64,000 bases of DNA from Chloroflexota bacterium (GCA_003228115.1 QEVV01000001.1:558001-622000); one strand, 5' to 3'. Positions 54,651 to 63,729 are shown, counted from the first letter of the stretch. Notes: generated by a model not told the origin, from the sequence alone. Made by a program: numbers and translations.

Positions 54651-56231
54651 TTAGTCCCCAGATGGGATTTCTTTGGCAAGCCTGCGTTCCAGTCTTGAGA
54701 GAAAGACAGTAGCGGAAATGCCGTACGCTCCTGTGATACCTATGGCGAGCAATGCGGCGGTTTCATAGCGAGGTATGGAGGACTGAGACCAGAGGACAAA
54801 TGGGATCATAAATAGCCCTAAGCTCAAGGCGGCCGCCAATACGGTCAAGAGCCACCAAATGTCATCGACCTCCTGGAGGGCTCTCTGACTAAGCACGTAA
54901 GCAGACAACAGAACAGTAATAAAGACGCTAAAAACGAGTAGGCCGACGCTTGCCGCGCCGGTGCCCCCGACTGGAGAACTCAAGACAACAGCACCTGCCC
55001 AGAGAGTTGCGGCAATCAGAGGGTAGATTATTGCTGCGTGGCTGGAGCGCCAGAGACGTCTTGTAACGACAACCCACAGCAATGGGGCCAATCCCAGGGC
55101 GAGGACCACAGGCATCTCTAGGTCTTTGCCCAGCCTGCCGCCATCGTCGAAGCGCCCATACGCGCCAACAGTGACCCATTGATGATCTCCATTCTCAGTA
55201 ATAACGAGGACACCCTGTTGGCTCATAGCGAAAATCGCGTTGCCGGTTTCTCGATGTACGACGCCACCGACTGGTACGGGCTTCATAATGAGATCCAGTT
55301 CGCCTCTCTGCCCAAGCCCGTCCAGGTACAACTGATGCACGTCGCCGTAGATAGGGGTTAGGTCAACTACTTCCGCCCACGTCTCCCCACGATCAATGGA
55401 ACGTTCGATCGCCTGGTGATGCTCAAAGCGAAAGCGGATCTGCGGATCGAGCGGATTGATGAGTCTGCCAGCCAAAGAAATGCACCGCCGAATGGGTGCG
55501 GTAGATGTCTCCCGCCATCTAAGACCTCCATCATTGCTAACGTACCTCATCTGTTGGCTCTCCCACCCGTCGTCGTAGCCTTGGCCAACGAACGCGTACA
55601 AATCACCATTGACGGAGGCAAGGCAGGTAATGCCATAGTCCTTAGTGGGATCAGGCTCACTAGACGTGGCCACCGTTGCCAGCACGCCTAAAGCCACAAC
55701 GGTGGGGGCAATGGCCCGCAACATGGGCTGATTGGGGTCCTGCCTCCTCCACACCCACCAACCTATGAGAAGCCCTGGCAACGTGAGAACGTCGGTCCAG
55801 TCCCGCTCCATGGCCACAGTCCAACCGGTGAGTAGGCTCAGGAGGCGGAGGGTAACCCCATGCACAGGATCGACCGTATTGAAGAGGCCATACCAGAGGC
55901 CCACACTGCCGAACGCAAGGAGCGCCACCGTTCGTTCGTGGTGCCGGAACCGCTGGGGCACCAACCAAGCCAGGGGGAGAGCGAAGATGAGGGGGGTGAA
56001 GGCCACCCAGGTGACGTCGCTGAGTTTGCCCGTCCACCATGTCCCCCACAGGTCCTTGAAGACGTGGTCGTTGGCCAGCATCAGCAGGATCACGCCGATG
56101 ATAACCGGGTGTGCTAGGGCTAGCAGCGCTCGCCTAAAGGCTAGGTTTTGCACCAAATCACAATGGGAAAGAGCCGCAGCAGGAGGGGGGTTCTTCGTAG
56201 GGCGTGGATGACATGCCGGAACTATACACAT
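54651..56231 (-). CDS. membrane protein with central beta-propeller-like domain
   Basis: A 526-residue protein of no named family. About four to five hydrophobic helices (residues 35-190) are followed by a soluble segment (about 195-390) with BNR/sialidase-like turns such as YVSNDGGLRWRET and IERSIDRGETWAEV. Four to five more helices (390-510) close the protein. The soluble part would be extracytoplasmic. It is 31 bases upstream of the VOC gene on the same strand, and the FG-GAP lipoprotein gene lies just upstream, so the two may work together at the cell surface. Confidence 0.65.
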   Translation of the reverse strand: MCIVPACHPRPTKNPPPAAALSHCDLVQNLAFRRALLALAHPVIIGVILLMLANDHVFKDLWGTWWTGKLSDVTWVAFTPLIFALPLAWLVPQRFRHHERTVALLAFGSVGLWYGLFNTVDPVHGVTLRLLSLLTGWTVAMERDWTDVLTLPGLLIGWWVWRRQDPNQPMLRAIAPTVVALGVLATVATSSEPDPTKDYGITCLASVNGDLYAFVGQGYDDGWESQQMRYVSNDGGLRWRETSTAPIRRCISLAGRLINPLDPQIRFRFEHHQAIERSIDRGETWAEVVDLTPIYGDVHQLYLDGLGQRGELDLIMKPVPVGGVVHRETGNAIFAMSQQGVLVITENGDHQWVTVGAYGRFDDGGRLGKDLEMPVVLALGLAPLLWVVVTRRLWRSSHAAIIYPLIAATLWAGAVVLSSPVGGTGAASVGLLVFSVFITVLLSAYVLSQRALQEVDDIWWLLTVLAAALSLGLFMIPFVLWSQSSIPRYETAALLAIGITGAYGISATVFLSRLERRLAKEIPSGD

Positions 56232-56303
56232 TCGGCACCGATCGCGCAGGGCTAACGCAAGCTCCTCGGGCAGGCCAAAAGGTCCATGAGCCCCAGGACT
56301 CCG

Positions 56304-57629
56304 CTAGGGCCAAATGCGAAGCGTCCCATCTTCACGCCCCGCAGCGACCGATATCCTGTTGTCGCTGCCCTCCACGGCTGCGAGGTTGGTTGAGAGCCTC
56401 CCGCCGATGGGCAGCCGCCAATCCACTTCTGCGCCCCCTTCCACCCGCTGTATCCCCCAAAGCTCAGCCTGCGACTGATCTGGAGCCAGTAGTTCCACCC
56501 TCCCATCGCCGTCGAAATCGCCTGCCAGCGCCATGTCCAGGTTTCGGGAGCCGATGCGGTGGGTGCTGGCCCCTGCCAGCGTTGCCACGATATCCAGTGA
56601 GCCATTTCTGAGTCGGTAGAACTCCACGATGCCGCCTATGTGAGGCGTCATCACTACTGCCAGTTCAAGCTCACCGGAGGGCCCAAACGGAGCGACCGCC
56701 AACTGATGCCGCCAGCGGCCGCCACGCCCAATGGGTGGACCCTCCGCTACTATCTGGCCAGCCTCGTCGTAAACAACGATCCTCGATCCGACTTCAGCAT
56801 CACTTACTGTAACGACTATCTCCCGAACGCCATCCCCATTAAGGTCAGCCCAGATCGGCGCTATCCCTTCGACAACAGCGTCTGGCTGAATTGGAATCGC
56901 GGTCACTACGCGAACCGCCGGTTGGGTCTCCACCAGAACGATTGAACCGGCCTCAACGCGATCACCCACCACACCGTGAGGGTAGCGAGTGGTGGCGTCG
57001 GCCAAGAGAAGAATGCGGCCCTCGCCATCGGTCAGGAGCCGGGAGTCGGGCAGTGCACGTAGGGCAAGGCGGCCCGTTTCGACTCCACCGGAAGACAGGA
57101 CGAGGTCGCCATCGGCCTCCACGAAGACCAATCCGGCCTCAGAGGGCAGGATCACCGGATGTGTTTGCAGCGACGCTGTGTTAGGCGCAACGACAAGTCT
57201 CAGCCGACCATCAGCGACCCTTAACAAAGGGGGCATCCCTGGAGGCAACGCACTTGGAAGCACGTCAATGGCCACGACCTCCCTACCGGACAATGCGAAT
57301 CCCTGAACCAGACCTTCCTGAGACACAGCCACCCAGACGCTGCCCTCACCCAGGGGGGCACCCACAACCCACGCTGGCTCGCCATTGAGCAGGATATCAA
57401 TCGGTTCAACGTTGGGGAGGGCGCCTTCGCCGTCGACTAGCAGGTTGCCATCTGGGCGGTGGTGGGTAAATCCAAAAACAGCGGCGGATGTATGTTCGTT
57501 GGTCTGTGCCGGGACAGGGGAGGAGGCCTCGCTACAAGAAGCACCGAGAAGTGCCGCGGCCGCAACTAACCCGGTCAGGAAGTACCGAGCGCGGGAGCGC
57601 CTCCTGAGCTCGTTGGGCGGATTCGACAC
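56304..57629 (-). CDS. lipoprotein with FG-GAP/VCBS-type repeats
   Basis: A 441-residue exported protein. After a basic N-terminus and hydrophobic stretch, the lipobox LLGASC marks a lipoprotein. FG-GAP calcium-loop repeats are visible: WADLNGDGVREIVV near residue 265 and GDFDGDGRVELLAPD near 370, with weaker ones between. These proteins form beta-propellers that bind ligands at the cell surface. No specific role is known. It is 72 bases upstream of the beta-propeller membrane protein gene, same strand. Confidence 0.75.
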   Translation of the reverse strand: MSNPPNELRRRSRARYFLTGLVAAAALLGASCSEASSPVPAQTNEHTSAAVFGFTHHRPDGNLLVDGEGALPNVEPIDILLNGEPAWVVGAPLGEGSVWVAVSQEGLVQGFALSGREVVAIDVLPSALPPGMPPLLRVADGRLRLVVAPNTASLQTHPVILPSEAGLVFVEADGDLVLSSGGVETGRLALRALPDSRLLTDGEGRILLLADATTRYPHGVVGDRVEAGSIVLVETQPAVRVVTAIPIQPDAVVEGIAPIWADLNGDGVREIVVTVSDAEVGSRIVVYDEAGQIVAEGPPIGRGGRWRHQLAVAPFGPSGELELAVVMTPHIGGIVEFYRLRNGSLDIVATLAGASTHRIGSRNLDMALAGDFDGDGRVELLAPDQSQAELWGIQRVEGGAEVDWRLPIGGRLSTNLAAVEGSDNRISVAAGREDGTLRIWP

Positions 57630-57693
57630 TAGCTTCTCACGCCAAGAATTCCTTCAAAGATACCAAGCAATCCCGTCAGGGACGAGCGCGGGC

Positions 57694-57732
57694 AAAAACA
57701 ATACGGCCAGCCGTGAAAGGCTGGCCGTATTG
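57694..57732 (-). terminator. terminator after the MetE-like gene
   Basis: A perfect 14-bp stem CAATACGGCCAGCC/GGCTGGCCGTATTG with a 6-base loop. On the minus strand TTTTTG follows directly, so it ends transcription from the MetE-like gene. The rest of this gap is empty. Confidence 0.9.
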
Positions 57733-57891
57733 CAGCAATGGACGTGATATTCCTTATCTGTCAATCAACCGACAGTGCTAATCGGAGTCTTGCCTAGTGG
57801 CTTTCATCTATCGCTAATACATTAAGCTGGCGATGCGTTTGAGCCCGTCGCCTTGCCCTTGCCCCTTGTGCCCGGAGCCTTCTGAATCCGT

Positions 57892-59079
57892 CTAACCCCA
57901 AACCTGAGCAACGGTTTCCATGATGCGCTCCAGCTTGCGCCACTGGTCATCTTGGTCCAGCACAACGGAGAACATTCCGCCAAACCCACATTGCGGGCTG
58001 AGAGCCAACTGATCCAGTGGTATGTATCGGGTGGCCTCATCAATGCGCCGCTTTAGGTCGTCGACGGTTTCCAATTGGGCGCTCTTGGTAGTGACCAGGC
58101 CTAGCACCACGAGCTTGCCCTTGGGTATGAATCGGAGCGGCTCGAATCCACCAGCCCGCTCACTGTCGTATTCCAACAAGAAGCGCTGATGGTCTAGGCC
58201 AGTGAACAGGCGTTCCGCAATGGCATCGTAGAATCCCTCACGATGCCAGCGGGGTACGACCTCGCCCGTTTTGCTATCACGGCCCCTTGGATTTCCCCTG
58301 CAGAGGTGAATGCCGAAGGTCACGTCAGGAAAGCCAGCGATGACAGCATTGTCCGCTCTCATTGAGCGTTCCATGTTCTCGTCCGGGTCCTCTCCCCTAT
58401 CCCGCATCTGCTGCAGAGACCGTGGGTCGATGTAGGAGGTGTACCCTGGAGCGTCGATCTGAACGTAGCGGCAGCCGGCGTCAGCCAACCCACCGACGAT
58501 CTCTCGCTCTATTCCCACAACGTCAGCTAGAAACTCATCCTGGCCAGCGTAGACGGCGGTTGATCTCTCGTAAGCGAACCGCTGGCTGATTCGATCTGGA
58601 CTGACCAACGCCACCTTCACAGGCCGCTCCGCAAGGCTTGCAGCGAATCGGTACTCATCCAACGGCACATTTCGGACCAGACGCAGCCGCTCAACAACGG
58701 GCCGCCTCGTGACGATGGCGGGGCCTGGCGTCTCCATCCCGCTGTTCCTCTGGCCAGTGTTTATATGAGCGTCCTCTTCCTGCTCCATGTAATAGGGAGA
58801 CACATCAGTCGGCACGTCGAAGCCAGACACCGAGTCGGCGAAGCTGTCCTGGAAATTGCGGCGTCTGAATTCTCCGTCAGTGAGCACGGGAAAGTTGAGA
58901 GCCTCCTGCCCTGCGATAACGTCCCGGATCGCTTGGTCTTGGGCCTCGCTTAACTCCTGGTCCGTGGCCTGGCCACGAATGTTATGGGAAAAGGCTTCAC
59001 TCAGCGCAACGGGGGCGGACAAACTCCCCACCTGGTCGGCCCGAATCAGATTCAAATCAGTTGTGTTGGCAGAAGACAT
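57892..59079 (-). CDS. MetE C-terminal-like (cobalamin-independent methionine synthase family) protein
   Basis: A 395-residue TIM-barrel protein related to the catalytic half of MetE. The zinc site is visible: His and Cys in TFGIHLCRGN near residue 260, a Glu near LLEYDSERAG, and the last Cys in LSPQCGFGG near 370. It lacks the N-terminal MetE domain. Many such stand-alone members act on other methyl donors or thiols, so methionine synthesis is possible but not shown. It is monocistronic, with a terminator behind it. Confidence 0.82.
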   Translation of the reverse strand: MSSANTTDLNLIRADQVGSLSAPVALSEAFSHNIRGQATDQELSEAQDQAIRDVIAGQEALNFPVLTDGEFRRRNFQDSFADSVSGFDVPTDVSPYYMEQEEDAHINTGQRNSGMETPGPAIVTRRPVVERLRLVRNVPLDEYRFAASLAERPVKVALVSPDRISQRFAYERSTAVYAGQDEFLADVVGIEREIVGGLADAGCRYVQIDAPGYTSYIDPRSLQQMRDRGEDPDENMERSMRADNAVIAGFPDVTFGIHLCRGNPRGRDSKTGEVVPRWHREGFYDAIAERLFTGLDHQRFLLEYDSERAGGFEPLRFIPKGKLVVLGLVTTKSAQLETVDDLKRRIDEATRYIPLDQLALSPQCGFGGMFSVVLDQDDQWRKLERIMETVAQVWG

Positions 59080-59327
59080 CGCTCTTCCTCAAGACGTAGT
59101 GGATTATGGCTACCGACGGCAACAGCAAGGGCTCAAATCAGTTAAAGAATGGGAGCCGCCGCCAACCTGACTGCGATTGTACCATTCCCTTTCATCAGGG
59201 TCGGCCATTTCCAAGCCCCAACACCGATTTGACCGGTCGGGTCATTAGCAAGTACCGTTCCCAAGTTCTGCATCAAAGAGCTTGCGATTCATCACTGACA
59301 ACACACACTTGTTGGCCGGAGGCACAC

Positions 59328-60437
59328 ATGAAGGCGAGGTTCCCGTTTCTGCTCGTAGCCCTCTCAAGCCTGTTGGTAGCCGCGTTCACTACGGCGTGTG
59401 GGTCATCAGAGCCCACGCCCACGGCCACCCAGGCTTCCCCCCCGCAGCGAGTGCTTGTGATCCATTCCTATAGTGATCGCTTCACATGGACTCGTGACCA
59501 AAACACCGGCATAACCGAGGGACTTAGTCGTGCGGGGTATGCAGCGGGTCAGCAGTACGAGTTGGAAACCTTCTTCATGGACACTCGGCTCACCTACACG
59601 AGCCCCGAGCAGATCAAGCAGCGGGCTGCCGAAGCCCTTGGCATGATTGAGGATCTTGGCCCGGACATTATATTCGTGACCGATGACAACGCCTTGCGTG
59701 ATGTGGCCGTCGCGTACAACGAAGAGCACCCTGAAGCCGCGATTCCAACGGTGTTTTCCGGAATCAACGTGGACCCCAGCATCTACACCCCCATCCAGAG
59801 CCTGGGTCGACCAAGAGAGCCTATAACCGGAGCGCTGGAACGGGTGCCTTACTTTGCGATCTTCGAACTTGGGAAGCGATTATTCCCAGCCGCTTCAAGA
59901 GTCGTGATCCTGGGAGACAACAGCGGCAGCTCACAATCCGTGGCCAACGCTTTCCAGCAGGACTACGCTGATTCGACGGTGAACGCGCCGCTAGAAGTCT
60001 TGGACTTCGTGCTCCTAGCGACCTTTGAAGAGTGGAAGAAGACGGTCCTCGATTACCAGGATGCAGCCGATATCATCGGGATATTGAACTATCACCAATT
60101 GACAGATGAGAACGGCGCCATTGTGACCCCTCGGCAAGTTGTGGACTGGATGGTTGCGAACAATCAGCTACCGGAACTCGGCTTGGTGGCTGAGTGGGCA
60201 GAAGACGGCATCCTCGTATCGGCCGGCAATTCCGGGTACAAGGCCGGAATCTACGCTGGCACGCTGGGGGGACGCATCCTCGGCGGCGAAGACCCCGGCG
60301 CCATACCGATAGCAGACCCGCAGGAAATAGACGCTGCCTACAATTTGGAGCGGGCCAAGACACTAGGGGTAACATTCCCCCCCGAAGAGCTAGCGGCGGC
60401 AGCGGCGGTATACGACACTCTGGGTGGCGGAAACTAG
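59328..60437 (+). CDS. ABC transporter substrate-binding lipoprotein
   Basis: A 369-residue lipoprotein with signal and lipobox (LLVAAFTTACGSS). The mature part has the periplasmic-binding fold: RVLVIHSYSDRFTWTRDQNTGITEGL, LGPDIIFVTDDNALRDVAV, VVILGDNSGSSQSVANAF. It resembles the PF04392-type ABC_sub_bind group, whose members bind aromatic or small organic ligands or act in sensing. No permease or ATPase follows. GGAGG precedes ATG 59328; the track start 59106 lies upstream of the signal peptide. Confidence 0.82.
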   Translation: MKARFPFLLVALSSLLVAAFTTACGSSEPTPTATQASPPQRVLVIHSYSDRFTWTRDQNTGITEGLSRAGYAAGQQYELETFFMDTRLTYTSPEQIKQRAAEALGMIEDLGPDIIFVTDDNALRDVAVAYNEEHPEAAIPTVFSGINVDPSIYTPIQSLGRPREPITGALERVPYFAIFELGKRLFPAASRVVILGDNSGSSQSVANAFQQDYADSTVNAPLEVLDFVLLATFEEWKKTVLDYQDAADIIGILNYHQLTDENGAIVTPRQVVDWMVANNQLPELGLVAEWAEDGILVSAGNSGYKAGIYAGTLGGRILGGEDPGAIPIADPQEIDAAYNLERAKTLGVTFPPEELAAAAAVYDTLGGGN

Positions 60438-60508
60438 AACGCCGTAGGTTTCGAGGGTACCGGGTTGTGGACCCGCAACAGTCATCCACGGCCCAGGTTA
60501 GGATTGTT

Positions 60509-60585
60509 TGGTAGCGCATACGGGGTTCGAACCCGTGATCTCCGCCTTGAGAGGGCGGTGTCCTTGTCCACTAGACGAATGCGCC
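60509..60585 (-). tRNA. tRNA-Glu (anticodon CTC)
   Basis: Minus-strand cloverleaf: acceptor GGCGCAT/ATGCGCT with a G-T first pair, anticodon stem CCGCC/GGCGG with loop CTCTCAA (CTC), T-arm ACGGG-TTCGAAC-CCCGT, discriminator A and an encoded CCA. Confidence 0.94.
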
Positions 60586-60590
60586 ACGTT

Positions 60591-60664
60591 TGGCTGGGGA
60601 TCCTGGGTTCGAACCAGGGCTTGCAGAGTCAGAGTCTGCCGTCCTACCACTGGACCAATCCCCA
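60591..60664 (-). tRNA. tRNA-Gln (anticodon CTG)
   Basis: Minus-strand cloverleaf: acceptor TGGGGAT/ATCCCCA, anticodon stem GCAGA/TCTGC with loop CTCTGAC (CTG), T-loop TTCGAAC, discriminator G and an encoded CCA. It is the upstream member of a Gln-Glu pair, five bases apart. Confidence 0.94.
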
Positions 60665-60676
60665 ACGCTGATTTCA

Positions 60677-60705
60677 ATTGTAGCAAGCCTGGGCGTCCCT
60701 GGGAA
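60677..60705 (-). promoter_or_regulatory. promoter of the tRNA-Gln/tRNA-Glu pair
   Basis: On the minus strand TTCCCA and TACAAT are 17 bases apart, 12 bases before the tRNA-Gln 5' end. The -10 is the window's common TACAAT. Confidence 0.5.
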
Positions 60706-60714
60706 GAACAGCCC

Positions 60715-61617
60715 CTAGCTATCAAGCTCCTGACCCTCGTCTTCAGCCCCAGCATCCTCGGCGTCTTCCGCCAGTTCTTCAGGCGGGAGTCTGCTGGGCT
60801 TTGGGCTGCATTTCCGAGCCACCGTCATAAAGCCGGTGTGGGCAACCATTCGGTGGTCGGGACGGACGCTGCGGTAGTCGACGTGCCAAGTCCGCTGCAG
60901 CACCTCAAAGGTTTTCATCTGGTCGAACCAAGGATGATCAAGCAGGGCCTCGCCGAGCCTGTGCACTTGAATTGTCGTCGGCACAAAGCAGAGCAAGATT
61001 CCACCCGGCAATAGCGCTTCAGCCGCCGACGACACGAGCGTCCACGGCTCGGGCAGGTCGAGGACTATACGGTCCAACTCGGTCTCTTCGATGCCCTCGT
61101 AGGCATCCTTCAACCGCACCACATGCTGGGGCGTGTTCGGCATGACGGCCCTGATGCTACGAAGCGCCCGGTTGACCACGTCCTGACGCGCTTCATAAGA
61201 AATCAACTGCCCCTTCTCTCCGATCGCACGGAGGAGGGTCAAGGACAGAGCACCCGATCCCATGCCTGCTTCCAGAATCCGAGCTCCCGGGAACGGGTCG
61301 GCCTCCATGAGAATATGTCCCAGGTCCTTGGGGTAGATGATCTGCGTTATCCGCGGAAGATCCACAATGTATTCAGCTAGCGTGGGCCGCAGAACCAGAA
61401 ACATGCGTCCGTTGCCTGAGGCCACTCGAACGCCCTCAGGTTGGCCTATGATGTCGTCATGCGGAACTGCCCCCCGATGAGTATGCAGTGTGCTGCCAGC
61501 AGCGAGGGTTACGACGTAGCGTTTGCCCTTATCATCGGTGGCAACAGCGATGCCCCCGTCTTCGAAAGGGGCCCCGGTTCGGGGGCGGCTTGATGTTTCG
61601 TTTATAAGCATGGCCAT
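60715..61617 (-). CDS. trmI: tRNA (adenine-N1)-methyltransferase TrmI
   Basis: A 300-residue class I methyltransferase for m1A58 in the tRNA T-loop. ITQIIYPKDLGHILMEAD is the family lead-in, ILEAGMGSGALSLTLLRAIG the SAM motif I, and DRIVLDLPEPW the catalytic motif IV. The Glu/Asp-rich C-terminus (EELAEDAEDAGAEDEG) is an extra tail. It lies just upstream of two tRNA genes on the same strand, a fitting neighbourhood. Confidence 0.93.
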   Translation of the reverse strand: MAMLINETSSRPRTGAPFEDGGIAVATDDKGKRYVVTLAAGSTLHTHRGAVPHDDIIGQPEGVRVASGNGRMFLVLRPTLAEYIVDLPRITQIIYPKDLGHILMEADPFPGARILEAGMGSGALSLTLLRAIGEKGQLISYEARQDVVNRALRSIRAVMPNTPQHVVRLKDAYEGIEETELDRIVLDLPEPWTLVSSAAEALLPGGILLCFVPTTIQVHRLGEALLDHPWFDQMKTFEVLQRTWHVDYRSVRPDHRMVAHTGFMTVARKCSPKPSRLPPEELAEDAEDAGAEDEGQELDS

Positions 61618-61728
61618 TCATTGTACGGGCGGTCGGGGCTGCCGCCAAGCGTAGTACCCTGCGGCAACCGACCGAGAGATCTTATACTTGCGATCAAGAA
61701 TACCCAGTACCCGCGACAGAGGTGAGCC

Positions 61729-62187
61729 ATGTCAGTGAAGGAAAGCCTGAAGGAATTGGGCATCAACATTCCTGAGGTGACCCCACCGATAGCCAACTAC
61801 CTCCCAACCGTCCGAACGGGCAATCTTGTTTTCGTAGCAGGCACGCTGCCGCGGCGCGAGGACGGGAGCTTGATCACAGGGAAGCTGGGGCAGGATCTGA
61901 CTGTTGACCAAGGGTACGAAGCGGCGCGGGTGGCAGCCGTCAACGTTCTAGCCTCGCTTCAGGCTGCGATCGGCGACCTTGAGAAGGTAAAGCAGGTGGT
62001 GCGGCTCTTCTGTCTCATTAACTGTAGAACAGGTTTTACCCAGCACCCGCAGATAGCCAACGGGGCGTCAGACCTCTTCGTGGCGGTATTCGGGGACCGG
62101 GGCCGTCACGTTCGAGCAGCCGTGGGAACGAACAGCCTGCCCAACAACGTAGCGGTGGAGATAGAGGCCGTCGTTGAGGTCGAATAG
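61729..62187 (+). CDS. RidA/YjgF family protein
   Basis: A 152-residue RidA-family protein, close to the longer YjgF/YER057c/UK114 subgroup (about 150 residues). LVFVAGTLPRREDGS near residue 34 and RHVRAAVGTNSLPNNVAVEIEAVV near 125 are conserved; the Arg in RAAVGTNSLP matches the residue that binds imine carboxylates. It probably hydrolyses reactive enamines or imines. It ends at a shared bidirectional terminator. Confidence 0.88.
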   Translation: MSVKESLKELGINIPEVTPPIANYLPTVRTGNLVFVAGTLPRREDGSLITGKLGQDLTVDQGYEAARVAAVNVLASLQAAIGDLEKVKQVVRLFCLINCRTGFTQHPQIANGASDLFVAVFGDRGRHVRAAVGTNSLPNNVAVEIEAVVEVE

Positions 62188-62206
62188 CTAGTACGCCTCC
62201 CAATTA

Positions 62207-62242
62207 AAAACTGGCGGCATCAGTAGTGATGCCGCCAGTTTT
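62207..62242. terminator. bidirectional terminator
   Basis: A perfect 16-bp stem AAAACTGGCGGCATCA/TGATGCCGCCAGTTTT with a GTAG loop lies between the RidA gene and the convergent peroxiredoxin gene, with T-runs on both strands. Confidence 0.93.
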
Positions 62243-62270
62243 CTTTCCTTCACAAATCAGGCCCGCGTAT

Positions 62271-62729
62271 CTACAGAGCCTTCACTTCCTCAAGGATCTC
62301 CGCGGGCTCCGGAAGCATCCCGGGTCCGTAGAAGTGGACCTGCCGCACAATTCCTTCCTTGTCAACGATAACAACAGACCTCTTTGGAACACCGTTCTCA
62401 TCGTTGTAGACGCCATAGGCCTTGGTAACAGCACCCTTTGGCTCAAAGTCCGAAAGCACTGGATAAGGAATCTTCCCAAGCGACATGGCGAAGGCTTCCT
62501 GAACGGGAGCGCTGTCCACACTGATGCCCAGTACCTGGGCACCTGCCTCCTCGAACTGGGCGTTGGCACGCCTGAACGAGGAGACTTGGTGTGTTCAACC
62601 GCCGGTAAACGACAAGACGTGCCAGGAAAGAACGACGACCTTGTCGCCCTTGAACTGGCTCAGGCTAACCTCTGTGCCCTGATGAGACTTCAGCGTGAAG
62701 TCCGGGGCCGATTGTCCTACTTCCACCAT
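62271..62729 (-). CDS. peroxiredoxin, probable selenoprotein (UGA at active site)
   Basis: An AhpC/TSA-type peroxiredoxin of 152 residues read through one in-frame TGA. The track shows it as two pieces (62595-62822 and 62271-62519) in the same frame. From ATG 62729, with AGGAGG upstream, it reads MVEVGQSAPDFTLKSHQG and then LSFTGG-U-THQVSSFRRAN, with TGA as codon 45, exactly where the peroxidatic Cys sits. The C-terminal part VLSDFEPKGAVTKAYGVY and RSVVIVDKEGIVRQVHFYGPG is normal and in frame. A stem-loop 11 bases after the TGA fits a bacterial SECIS element. It would reduce peroxides with selenocysteine as nucleophile. Confidence 0.88.
62547..62583 (-). promoter_or_regulatory. SECIS-like stem-loop after the UGA
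   Basis: On the minus strand CTCCTCG pairs with CGAGGAG (7 bp), enclosing an inner GGCGT/ACGCC helix with a GCCA loop. It begins 11 bases after the UGA, the range expected for the bacterial SECIS that binds SelB. Confidence 0.65.
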
Positions 62730-62894
62730 AACGTTCCTCCTGTTTGACTGGGTGGTGAGGATTACACCTTTGCTGGCGACAGTATATACGTACCAGAGCG
62801 GGCCTGTATTGGGCCTGACCATCCTTTCGCAGGTTGCATGGCGTGGCTAAATAATAGCCAAATCCTTCCGTCTCCAAAGAGATCTCCGGTCCAT

Positions 62895-62923
62895 TTGACG
62901 CTGCATCACCGCGTGCCTACAAT
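62895..62923 (+). promoter_or_regulatory. promoter of the tandem SDR genes
   Basis: TTGACG and TACAAT are exactly 17 bases apart, about 60 bases before ATG 62983. Confidence 0.65.
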
Positions 62924-62982
62924 CGTGCCAACCCACGAGGGTGCATTACCTAAATCCCCAGCCCTACAAGAGAGGAACGGCA

Positions 62983-63729
62983 ATGGGTCAACTAGACGGC
63001 AAACGGGCCATTGTAACCGGAGGAGCGTCAGGATTCGGCAAGGTCATATCGCAAGCCCTCGCCCGAGAAGGAGCGTCGGTGGCAGTTTGGGACGTCCGGA
63101 AGGAAGGCGCCGAAGGCACCGCTAAGACGGTTGAGGCCGCCGGCGGCAAAGCGACCGGCGTTGCCGTTGATGTATCCGACTCCGCATCCGTACAGATGGC
63201 CATGGCTCAATCAGTCGAAGCACTTGGGGGCGTCGACATCATGGTCAACTGTGCCGGCGTTATGTACAGAACGCCGATCATTGAAATGCCGGTGGAGGAA
63301 TGGACGCAGGTTATCAGCATCAACCTGACAGGCATGTTCCTCTGTTGCCAGGCCGTCAGCCGCCAGATGATCGAACAAGGGACCGGCGGGAAAATCGTCA
63401 ACTTTGCGTCGGGACGGGGTGTTACCGGCTCGGTAAACAGCGCCCACTACGCAGCCTCCAAAGGCGGAGTACTGGCCTTTACTACGACCTTGGGCATGGA
63501 GGTGGCGCCGCACGGCATCAACGCCAATTCCATTTGCCCTGGAGCCACCGATACTCCGATGATGCGGGGCGGCCTGACTGAAGAGCAGGTTCAGTCCCGC
63601 ATGAGTTCCGATGTCCCCTACAACAAGCGCATCGGTAAACCAGAGGACATCATCGGCCCGATCTTGTTTCTCGTCTCAGAGAGCAGCAAGGACATGTACG
63701 GTCAAACCTTGTTTATCAAAACGCCGTAG
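62983..63729 (+). CDS. short-chain dehydrogenase/reductase
   Basis: A 248-residue classical SDR. RAIVTGGASGFGKVISQALAREGA is the cofactor motif, VWDVRKEGAEG the acidic NAD-selecting strand, NCAGVMYRTPI the NNAG-like block, and NFASGRG...HYAASKGGVLAFT the Ser-Tyr-Lys site. It resembles 3-oxoacyl-ACP reductase (FabG)-like enzymes; the substrate is unknown. GAGAGG precedes ATG 62983. A second SDR starts 11 bases after its stop. Confidence 0.9.
   Translation: MGQLDGKRAIVTGGASGFGKVISQALAREGASVAVWDVRKEGAEGTAKTVEAAGGKATGVAVDVSDSASVQMAMAQSVEALGGVDIMVNCAGVMYRTPIIEMPVEEWTQVISINLTGMFLCCQAVSRQMIEQGTGGKIVNFASGRGVTGSVNSAHYAASKGGVLAFTTTLGMEVAPHGINANSICPGATDTPMMRGGLTEEQVQSRMSSDVPYNKRIGKPEDIIGPILFLVSESSKDMYGQTLFIKTP

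Noticed and set aside
60465-60755. Small ORFs over the tRNA-Glu and tRNA-Gln genes
   Set aside because: They are translations of tRNA sequence on one or the other strand.
62226-62747. Plus-strand ORF of 173 residues covering the peroxiredoxin region
   Set aside because: It is antisense to the peroxiredoxin, whose protein motifs, ribosome site and terminator support the minus strand. Calling this ORF would hide the selenoprotein.
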